Notes under the pieces: model-generated
The model's database searches: none
Told to the model about the DNA's origin: nothing
Seen by the model: the letters and a program-made list of their open reading frames with translations, nothing else
In this document: positions 1 through 5,739 of the stretch, piece by piece
How the letters are laid out: each line of letters starts with the position of its first letter
How positions within the stretch are numbered: the stretch's first letter is position 1
Made by a program: the position numbers and the translations under genes
NCBI GenBank assembly: GCA_030628805.1
Contig: DAOVQG010000206.1
Location: forward strand, 1 to 8,394
DNA: 8,394 bases
DNA from: JAGMDK01 sp023128695
GTDB taxonomy: Bacteria; Planctomycetota; Phycisphaerae; UBA1845; Fen-1342
Reading direction: 5' to 3'

Positions 1-77
1 CTCCTGCCGGCAAAGACCAGGAGCAAGCCCCCGAGGCTTCCCATGCCCAGGCCAAGACGAAGGAGGAGAGCAAATGA
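1..77 (+). CDS. 3' end of an upstream LamG/Rhs head cistron (partial)
   Basis: The frame whose first whole codon is at base 3 gives PAGKDQEQAPEASHAQAKTK, then EESK and TGA at 75-77. This matches the C-terminal tails of the four complete genes downstream (for example PATGKDQKQTAGSSQARAEA, then KEKSK). It is therefore the Lys/Glu-rich tail of another member of the same family, whose leader, LamG and DUF6531 half lie before the window. The stop overlaps the next start as ATGA. Function beyond family membership cannot be read from 24 residues. The identification rests on tail similarity and the identical junction architecture. Confidence 0.8.
   Translation, partial: PAGKDQEQAPEASHAQAKTKEESK
60..77 (+). 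promoter_or_regulatory. Shine-Dalgarno and ATGA stop/start overlap
   Basis: AAGGAGG at 60-66, a 7-base spacer, then ATG at 74-76 overlapping TGA at 75-77. The site lies inside the last codons of the upstream gene and fixes the start of the next one. The layout implies translational coupling. Confidence 0.8.
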
Positions 78-1171
78 GATACGCGCCGAGTCACCTCGAC
101 CGGTCGCCGCAGCTTCTTCTGCTGGCCCTGGCCTGCCTTCTCACGGCAGCCAACGGCGCCGTTGCGGACCTCAACGATGGTCTTGTCGGCTACTGGAGCT
201 TCGACGAGGGCGAAGGTGGTACAGCATACGACTACTCGGGGCATGGGAATCACGGAAGCATCCATGGAGCCACGTGGTCTGCTGGGATATCCGGAGGAGC
301 ACTGAGTTTCGATGGTGACAATGACTACGTCGCACTTCCATCAGTTCCCTCATTGCATCCGTCCGAATACACGTATGCTGCGTGGGTGCATCTGGTCGCG
401 TACACCCCTGCTATAAACACGGGCGCCAATGTGTTCGCGAATTACAGGAGCTACCGAGGTTCTATATTCTATATCAGTCCTGCTGGCGCGGTTTCGATCA
501 GGGCGCATGGTGGTGGACAGGGGGCCAACGGGGACGTAAAAGGCAATACAATTGTTTCGCTGAACGTGTGGGTCTACGTCAGTGCTAGTTATGATGGGAC
601 CCGGCTGCGCGTGTATGCGAATGGTAACCGGGATGGAGAGCAAGCATATACCGGATACCCCCCTGGAGTGCCTCCGGTTCCCGTTACAATCGGGAAGGCT
701 TCGTGGTACAACGGGAGCTACATACATGGACGTGTCGATGAGCTCCGCATCTACAACAGAGCATTGAGCGAGGACGAAATCCTCGACCTGTATTGGAGCG
801 TGAATCCAAATCCGCAGGAAGACACGACCGAAGGCGATCAAAGCGACGTCTCCGGCACCAGCAACGACCCGGTGAACACCGCCACGGGGAGCTTCTTCCA
901 TCAGGAGACCGACCTATCGATCCCGTCGCGTGGTTCGCCGCTGATCTTCACCCGTTTCTACAACAGCAAGGCCGCTGCGGCGGCGGCCAAGTCCGGGCAG
1001 ACGGCCGCCGCGGGGCAGGACAGGGCCACATCCCAGCCAGCTAGCACGAAGGACGGAGAGCGCTCCGTCGCCGATACCAAGAAGCCCGACAAGTCCGCGC
1101 CTGGCAAAGAACAGCAGCAAACCGCTGGCTCATCCCACGTGCGGTCCAAGGCGAAGGAGGACAGCAAATGA
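74..1171 (+). CDS. Secreted LamG protein with truncated Rhs DUF6531 N-half (head 1)
   Basis: 365 residues. Residues 1-31 are a Sec signal peptide (hydrophobic run LLLLALACLL, cleavage predicted at AVA|D32). Residues about 37-240 are a LamG_3/concanavalin A-like jelly roll: GLVGYWSFDEG opening, GHGNHG and LSFDGDNDYV in the first third, DELRIYNRALSEDEI at the close. This fold usually binds carbohydrate or mediates adhesion. Residues 265-302 (DPVNTATGSFFHQETD...FTRFYNSKAAA) match the first half of the Rhs-associated DUF6531 domain. The usual GPGWTH continuation is absent; instead a disordered tail (303-365, Lys/Ala/Gln-rich, ATSQPAS motif) runs to TGA. The start is fixed by AAGGAGG 7 bases upstream and the ATGA overlap with the previous gene. 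No YD repeats or toxin are present, so it cannot be a complete Rhs protein. A surface or periplasmic binding subunit is inferred; the ligand is unknown. Confidence 0.88.
   Translation: MRYAPSHLDRSPQLLLLALACLLTAANGAVADLNDGLVGYWSFDEGEGGTAYDYSGHGNHGSIHGATWSAGISGGALSFDGDNDYVALPSVPSLHPSEYTYAAWVHLVAYTPAINTGANVFANYRSYRGSIFYISPAGAVSIRAHGGGQGANGDVKGNTIVSLNVWVYVSASYDGTRLRVYANGNRDGEQAYTGYPPGVPPVPVTIGKASWYNGSYIHGRVDELRIYNRALSEDEILDLYWSVNPNPQEDTTEGDQSDVSGTSNDPVNTATGSFFHQETDLSIPSRGSPLIFTRFYNSKAAAAAAKSGQTAAAGQDRATSQPASTKDGERSVADTKKPDKSAPGKEQQQTAGSSHVRSKAKEDSK
866..979 (+). repeat. DUF6531 N-half module, copy 1
   Basis: A 114-base block coding DPVNTATGSFFHQETD...FYNSKAAA. It differs from copy 2 at 8 of 114 bases by my count, all but one codon being synonymous. 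It is the most conserved block of each cistron and ends where similarity to an intact DUF6531 domain stops. Confidence 0.85.
1154..1171 (+). promoter_or_regulatory. Shine-Dalgarno and ATGA stop/start overlap
   Basis: AAGGAGG at 1154-1160, spacer ACAGCAA, ATG at 1168-1170 overlapping TGA 1169-1171. The Shine-Dalgarno also codes Lys-Glu in the tail of the upstream gene. Confidence 0.82.
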
Positions 1172-2274
1172 GCAACGACGGGCGTTTCATCAACCGGTCC
1201 CTGCAGCTCCTCATGGTCGTCTTGGGCTGCCTCCTCGCCGGCGCCAACGGCGCTGCTGCGGACCTCAACGACGGACTCGTCGGCTACTGGAGCTTCGACG
1301 AAGGGAGCGGAGACACTGTATACGACGGTTCTGGGGCTGGGCACAACGGGCAAGTCTACGGTGCCGTTTGGGTCAATGGCGTATCCGAGACGGCCCTGCA
1401 GCTTGACGGCGACGAGGACTATGTCGACATCGCCGCGCTGGATTTTCCCGGAGCGTTCACCGTTTCAGTATGGGTGCGAGCCAGTTCCCTGAACGGCACT
1501 CAATACGCTCGTCAAGTCTTCAACAGTACGGGAGCGCCTGCCGAAGGTGACAATGTCGTTATTCAACACCAAGAGACGGACAAATGGCTCGCACGGATAT
1601 GGGATAGGTCGGCAGACGAGTCCGTTTGTATTATTGAAGGAACGGAGGTCATACCAGGACAATGGTATCATTTGGCCTACACTTGCGACTCCAGTTCCGG
1701 CGTTGCGAAACTTGTCGTGGACGCTCAGATGCGGGGCAGCGGTACGTGGGCCGGTCTGCTTGTGGGGTCCAATTCCACACCTCAGATTGGAAGACATCTG
1801 ACCGCGCCACGTTTCTTCCACGGCGCCATCGACGAAGTTCGCATCTACGACCGAGCACTCGACGAAGACGAGATTCGTCAGCTCTATGAGTGGACATCAC
1901 GGCCCGACCCGCAGGACGATAACACCGACGGTGATCAGAGCGATGTCTCCGGCACCAGTTCCGATCCGGTGAACACCGCCACGGGGAGCTTCTTTCATCA
2001 GGAGACGGACCTGTCGATCCCGTCGCGTGGTTCGCCGCTGACATTCACCCGCTTCTACAACAGCAAGGCCGCTGCACCGGGACGTAAGGCAGCCAAGCCC
2101 AAACAGGCGTCGCCGGGGCACAAGTTAGCCACATCCCAGCCGGCGAGCAAAAAGCACGGTGAGCAGGCGCGCATTGACGCCGAGAAGCCCGACAAGTCCG
2201 CGCCTGGCAAAGAACAGGAGCAAGCCGCGGGCTCATCCCAGGCCAAGCCCAATATGAAGGAGAAGGGCAAATGA
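1168..2274 (+). CDS. Secreted LamG protein with truncated Rhs DUF6531 N-half (head 2)
   Basis: 368 residues. Leader 1-31 (hydrophobic LQLLMVVLGCLLAG, cleavage AAA|D32). The VLGC stretch resembles a weak lipobox, but the AxA site after it is conserved in all neighbours, so signal peptidase I is more likely. LamG spans about 37-240: GLVGYWSFDEG, LQLDGDEDYVDI, FTVSVWVRAS, QWYHLAYTCD and HGAIDEVRIYDRALDEDEI are characteristic strands. Its middle shares little with head 1, whereas the opening and close are nearly the same. Residues 266-303 are the DUF6531 N-half (DPVNTATGSFFHQETD), followed by a Lys-rich tail with ATSQPAS (321-327) and KEKGK at the end. It overlaps both neighbours by ATGA, so it should be made in step with them. 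It probably binds a different ligand from head 1; that is inference from the divergent LamG core. Confidence 0.88.
   Translation: MSNDGRFINRSLQLLMVVLGCLLAGANGAAADLNDGLVGYWSFDEGSGDTVYDGSGAGHNGQVYGAVWVNGVSETALQLDGDEDYVDIAALDFPGAFTVSVWVRASSLNGTQYARQVFNSTGAPAEGDNVVIQHQETDKWLARIWDRSADESVCIIEGTEVIPGQWYHLAYTCDSSSGVAKLVVDAQMRGSGTWAGLLVGSNSTPQIGRHLTAPRFFHGAIDEVRIYDRALDEDEIRQLYEWTSRPDPQDDNTDGDQSDVSGTSSDPVNTATGSFFHQETDLSIPSRGSPLTFTRFYNSKAAAPGRKAAKPKQASPGHKLATSQPASKKHGEQARIDAEKPDKSAPGKEQEQAAGSSQAKPNMKEKGK
1963..2076 (+). repeat. DUF6531 N-half module, copy 2
   Basis: 114-base block coding DPVNTATGSFFHQETD...FYNSKAAA, about 93% identical to copy 1 by hand count. The only amino-acid change within it is PLIFT to PLTFT. 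Confidence 0.85.
2257..2274 (+). promoter_or_regulatory. Shine-Dalgarno and ATGA stop/start overlap
   Basis: AAGGAG at 2257-2262, 8-base spacer, ATG at 2271-2273 overlapping TGA 2272-2274. It sets the start of the next cistron. Confidence 0.8.
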
Positions 2275-3485
2275 GAACCCCCCCGCGTTATCTTGACCAT
2301 CACCTATTGGTTCTCCTACCGGCCCTGGTCTGCTTTCTCGTAGGAGCTAACCACGCCGCCGCCGATCTGAACGACGGCTTGGTGGGCTACTGGAGCTTCG
2401 ACGAGGGGGAAGGTGCCACAGCGTACGATTACTCGGGGCACGGCAATCACGGGACCCTACACAACGCAACGTGGGTAAGCGGCATAGCTGGATCAGCGCT
2501 GGAGTTTGACCCAGACTCTGGTTACGTCGAGGTGCCCGACAGCGTGAGTCTGAATATCCACGGAAACACCCAAATCACACTCATGGCGTGGCTGTACAAG
2601 AACGCACCGGATCTGCATGGGGGCAGTCAGCCTTGGTACTCGTATCCAATCATCAAGAGCGGGCCGTGGATGGGCGACCCGATCACCTGTTCGCGATACG
2701 CGTTGCATGAAGGCAACGACAACTGGTTGGGGTTGCACTTGTCGGAAGTAAACCATCCGTACCAGACACTCGGTTATCCGTACGAAGCAGGGTTGATTGG
2801 TCGATGGACGCACTTGGCCGGAACCTGGGATGGTTCCACGATGTGGTTGTACGTCAACGGCGCGGAGGTCGCGAGCAAGACCTACACCGGCAACTTGGGT
2901 GATACAGCGGGACGTTCGCTTAAGATTAGCTGCGGTTATCCATTCAACGGCATCATCGACGAAGTCCGCATCTACGACAGGGCGCTAAGCGAGGACGAGA
3001 TCCGCCAGCTCTATGAGTGGACGCCGCGGCCTGAGCCGCAAGAGGATACAACGGACGGTGACCAGAGCGAAGTATCGGGAACCGACGGCGACCCGGTCAA
3101 CACAGCCACGGGCAATTTCGCACATCAGGAAACCGACCTGTCGATTCCGTCGCGAGGCTCTCCGCTGATCTTCACTCGTTTCTACAATAGCAAAGCCGCC
3201 GCACCGGGGCGTAGGTCCGCCAAATCCAACCGGACGAGCGAGACGGGCAGCAAGCCGGCCACATCCCAGCCGGCGAGCAGGAAGGACGGCCAGCGTTCCA
3301 GCGTTGACGTCAAGAAGAACGATGAATCTCCGCGGAGCACAGATCAGGTGCGGGCGGTTGAGAAGGACAGCGAGCGCCAGAGTCTCGGCGCCGACAGGCA
3401 GCACGAGTCTCCCGTCAGCAAATACCAGGAGCAAGCGGCCGGCTCGTCCCAGGCTCGGGCTGAGGCCAAGGAGAAAAGCAAATGA
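2271..3485 (+). CDS. Secreted LamG protein with truncated Rhs DUF6531 N-half and extended tail (head 3)
   Basis: 404 residues. Leader 1-31 (LLVLLPALVCFLVGA, cleavage AAA|D32). LamG spans about 37-249 with the family opening GLVGYWSFDEGEG, GHGNHGTLHNATWVSG, ITLMAWLYK, RWTHLAGTWDGSTMWLYVNG and IDEVRIYDRALSEDEI. DUF6531 N-half at 274-311 is of the GNFAHQ subtype (heads 1, 2 and 4 have GSFFHQ). The tail (312-404) is about 30 residues longer than in the other heads. It appears to carry two related copies of one segment (NDESPRSTDQ near 350 and QHESPVSKYQ near 377), suggesting an internal duplication. It ends AKEKSK with TGA overlapping the next ATG. Export and LamG fold are well supported; binding target and partner are unknown. 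Confidence 0.88.
   Translation: MRTPPRYLDHHLLVLLPALVCFLVGANHAAADLNDGLVGYWSFDEGEGATAYDYSGHGNHGTLHNATWVSGIAGSALEFDPDSGYVEVPDSVSLNIHGNTQITLMAWLYKNAPDLHGGSQPWYSYPIIKSGPWMGDPITCSRYALHEGNDNWLGLHLSEVNHPYQTLGYPYEAGLIGRWTHLAGTWDGSTMWLYVNGAEVASKTYTGNLGDTAGRSLKISCGYPFNGIIDEVRIYDRALSEDEIRQLYEWTPRPEPQEDTTDGDQSEVSGTDGDPVNTATGNFAHQETDLSIPSRGSPLIFTRFYNSKAAAPGRRSAKSNRTSETGSKPATSQPASRKDGQRSSVDVKKNDESPRSTDQVRAVEKDSERQSLGADRQHESPVSKYQEQAAGSSQARAEAKEKSK
3090..3203 (+). repeat. DUF6531 N-half module, copy 3
   Basis: 114-base block coding DPVNTATGNFAHQETD...FYNSKAAA. Compared with copy 1 it carries roughly fifteen synonymous codon changes but only two amino-acid changes (S to N, F to A), which points to selection on the protein. 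Confidence 0.85.
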
Positions 3486-3532
3486 TGCGTTCCGCTACCA
3501 ACACGACCTGTTTGACAATGTCAGCTCTCGCC
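3441..3532 (+). repeat. Tail-junction-leader repeat, copy a
   Basis: A 92-base stretch covering the last codons of head 3, the ATGA overlap and the first 17 codons of head 4. It matches 5648-5739 at 87 of 92 bases by my count. The shared block crosses a gene boundary, so duplication or gene conversion involved the junction, not just one gene. Confidence 0.85.
3468..3485 (+). promoter_or_regulatory. Shine-Dalgarno and ATGA stop/start overlap
   Basis: AAGGAG at 3468-3473, 8-base spacer, ATG at 3482-3484 overlapping TGA 3483-3485. A second in-frame ATG follows at 3485. The 3482 start has the better spacing and gives the 31-residue leader shared by all members. Confidence 0.78.
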
Positions 3533-5692
3533 ATCGTGGGATTGACCCTGGTCGCGCCGAGCACCGCGGTAGCCGACCGGGATGATAGCCTGGTTGGCTA
3601 CTGGACCTACGACGAAGGCGGTGGCGGCACCGTTCACGACTACTCGGGCTATGGGAACAACGGAACGCTCTCTGGTGCGAACTGGGTCTCGGGTGTGTTG
3701 GGCACAGCCTTGTCATTCGATGGGGTCGATGACTATGTCGAGGTGGCCGACTCGGCAAGCCTCGATCTGACCAGTGCCTTCACGATCGAGGCCTGGGTCA
3801 AACCGCATTTCGTTACGGCGAGTTCTGAGGACGTGAAAATCTGGACGGGTACTTCTCCTGGGGCAAAGACAACGCAGGTGACGACTGAGGGAGCCTCGCT
3901 GAACAACTTCTGGATTGAGAATGGCTGCGTTGGACTCAGAAACAACAACCCTCTGTACGACAGACGGAACTACTTGTCATTCTACACGGATTCAGTTCGC
4001 CAGCCAGCTTTGACCATCCGAGAATGCTGCCACCCGTACGACCCTCCTGATACCCTCAACTTCACGAGTTTCACGATTCAAGAGTACTCTCCGGATAAAG
4101 CCACAGTAGGCGTTACAGAGAGGGTGGACGGCGTAGATGCGCAATACGACATAACAGTGCGGAGAGGGGTGCAATTCGCAGAGATCCAGATGACGGAACC
4201 TGCCATAGGTTACTCTCCACGGCTTGGGTGGGATGTTGGCCGATTCGGCCATATGAGTGTCATAAGCGAAGGCAACCTTATACGCGATTGCTTTTCTCAG
4301 CCCGATGATCTCTACCGACCCAAGAGCGACCTAGCTCGCAATTGGATCGCTGCGTATAGGCTTGATAGGAACGCTGTGTGCGGCATGCCGACTCTAAGCA
4401 AGGAAGGCTCTCGGAACGCTTCCATCAAGTACCATGCTGGATACTACTACTTGCGGGTGGGAACAGAGTCTGGAGCCAAGTCGTACTTGTGCGGGACACT
4501 TATCGACACACCGCAACTACATCGCGAATCCGATTCCTTTGCCCCAGGCATATCCTCCGGCATAGACGAGATCACCGACAACATCGGCATGTACGATCCC
4601 GGCAGCGATTATGCCGGCTACGCATTCGATGCGATTCCCACTGGACGGTACCTCGTCTTCGGCCGGATCGGTGTACGGACGGACAACGCCAACCCCGGCA
4701 ATCTAGCGTGGATTCGATTCACGCCGGTGGTGGACGGAGTGCCCGGCTCGCAGGTGACGGTGACGCAGGACGTTTCCGTTCCGGAGTACACGTACGAAGT
4801 CCTACCGTTAGGCGAGTGGGACTTGACGCCTGGTTCGCAGGTGCAGCTCTTCTTTGACCAAGCTAACGACGGCTCCGGCTCCTTCGCCTACATGTACATT
4901 GACTACGTGGGCCTGTTCCCGCTCAGCAACGGAGCCGATTTCCCGGACGACATCGCCGCCACGATCTGCCAGGGCGTCATCAACAAAGGCGACGCCTACG
5001 AACTGTCCGTCGTCGGTGGCCAGATAGACTGCCGGGTTAACAAGTCCTCGATCACGGCGTCCGGCGTGTTGCAGCCGGGGGCCTGGAACCACGTGGCCGC
5101 CACCTTCGACGGCACGTACCAGCGAGTCTACGTCAACGGCGTGCTCACGGATCAGAACCTGTTCTCCGGCCCCGTCCAGACGAACAGCCATGCACTATTC
5201 ATGGGCAGCAATCCGGCTGAGCAGTGGGACCTGTTCGACGGCTCGCTGGACGAAGTGCGGATCTACAGCAGAGCACTGAGCACCGCAGAGGTGTTGGACC
5301 GCTATTGGGCCCTGTACCCCGATCCGCAAGAGGACACGACCGAGGGCGACCAGACCGACGTGTCCGGCACGAGCAGCGACCCGGTCAACACGGCCACGGG
5401 GAGCTTCTTTCATCAGGAGACAGACCTGTCGATCCCGTCGCGCGGTTCGCCGCTGATCTTCACGCGTTTCTACAATAGCAAAGCCGCCGCACCGGGGCGG
5501 AAGGCAGGCAAGTCGGGGAAGGCGGTCGCTACGGGGCGGGTGACAGCCACATCCCAGCCAGCGAGCGCGAAGAACGGCGAGCGAGCCAGGATCGATGCCG
5601 AGAAGCATGACGAGCCTGCTACCGGCAAAGACCAGAAGCAAACCGCCGGCTCATCCCAGGCCCGGGCCGAGGCCAAGGAGAAAAGCAAATGA
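3482..5692 (+). CDS. Large secreted LamG protein with nested insertion and truncated Rhs DUF6531 N-half (head 4)
   Basis: 736 residues, twice the length of its neighbours. Leader 1-31 (SALAIVGLTLVAP, cleavage AVA|D32). LamG begins at about 37 (SLVGYWTYDEG, LSFDGVDDYVEVADS, FTIEAWVKP to 108), is interrupted by about 385 residues, then resumes at about 494 (ICQGVINKGDAYELSV, GAWNHVAATFDG, LDEVRIYSRALSTAEV to about 605). The insertion seems to hold two beta-rich parts. Residues 110-345 are unrecognised, with Cys at 150, 182, 183, 270, 300 and 337. Residues 370-482 (GRYLVFGRIGVRTDN, SFAYMYIDYVGLF) resemble a carbohydrate-binding beta sandwich. DUF6531 N-half at 633-670 and a Lys-rich tail with ATSQPAS (689-695) follow, ending KEKSK. 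Overlaps both neighbours by ATGA. Likely a surface binding protein with an extra recognition domain; enzyme activity is not supported by any motif I can name. Confidence 0.87.
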   Translation: MMRSATNTTCLTMSALAIVGLTLVAPSTAVADRDDSLVGYWTYDEGGGGTVHDYSGYGNNGTLSGANWVSGVLGTALSFDGVDDYVEVADSASLDLTSAFTIEAWVKPHFVTASSEDVKIWTGTSPGAKTTQVTTEGASLNNFWIENGCVGLRNNNPLYDRRNYLSFYTDSVRQPALTIRECCHPYDPPDTLNFTSFTIQEYSPDKATVGVTERVDGVDAQYDITVRRGVQFAEIQMTEPAIGYSPRLGWDVGRFGHMSVISEGNLIRDCFSQPDDLYRPKSDLARNWIAAYRLDRNAVCGMPTLSKEGSRNASIKYHAGYYYLRVGTESGAKSYLCGTLIDTPQLHRESDSFAPGISSGIDEITDNIGMYDPGSDYAGYAFDAIPTGRYLVFGRIGVRTDNANPGNLAWIRFTPVVDGVPGSQVTVTQDVSVPEYTYEVLPLGEWDLTPGSQVQLFFDQANDGSGSFAYMYIDYVGLFPLSNGADFPDDIAATICQGVINKGDAYELSVVGGQIDCRVNKSSITASGVLQPGAWNHVAATFDGTYQRVYVNGVLTDQNLFSGPVQTNSHALFMGSNPAEQWDLFDGSLDEVRIYSRALSTAEVLDRYWALYPDPQEDTTEGDQTDVSGTSSDPVNTATGSFFHQETDLSIPSRGSPLIFTRFYNSKAAAPGRKAGKSGKAVATGRVTATSQPASAKNGERARIDAEKHDEPATGKDQKQTAGSSQARAEAKEKSK
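3806..4960 (+). other. Domain insertion nested inside the LamG fold of head 4
   Basis: The LamG strand FTIEAWVKP before it normally continues with a strand like GVINKGDAYELSV, which is found only after 4960. The boundaries are therefore approximate but placed by the fold. The first part (about 3830-4550) is visibly poorer in G+C (a sample row, 3901-3960, is 28/60) than the second (4681-4740 is 37/60). The insertion may itself be composite. Confidence 0.65.
5378..5491 (+). repeat. DUF6531 N-half module, copy 4
   Basis: 114-base block coding DPVNTATGSFFHQETD...FYNSKAAA. It differs from copy 1 at 11 bases by my count, all synonymous. Confidence 0.85.
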
Positions 5693-5739
5693 CGCGTTCC
5701 GCTACCAACACGACCTGTTTGACCATGTCAGCTCTCGCC
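5648..5739 (+). repeat. Tail-junction-leader repeat, copy b
   Basis: Partner of 3441-3532, 87 of 92 bases identical by hand count. It covers the end of head 4, the ATGA overlap and the first 17 codons of the next frame (MTRSATNTTCLTMSALA). Confidence 0.85.
5675..5692 (+). promoter_or_regulatory. Shine-Dalgarno and ATGA stop/start overlap
   Basis: AAGGAG at 5675-5680, 8-base spacer, ATG at 5689-5691 overlapping TGA 5690-5692. It fixes the start of the long open frame that leaves the window. Confidence 0.82.

Noticed and set aside
1225..1233. Lipoprotein lipobox (VLGC) in the head 2 leader
   Set aside because: The Cys is not followed by a lipoprotein-like start in the family as a whole, and all members share an AxA|D site at residue 31.
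1150..5692. Programmed -1 frameshifting at the ATGA overlaps to fuse head to head
   Set aside because: The conserved AAA AGC AAA TGA context is not a canonical X XXY YYZ slippery site, and fusion would place a signal peptide mid-chain; termination-reinitiation explains the layout better.
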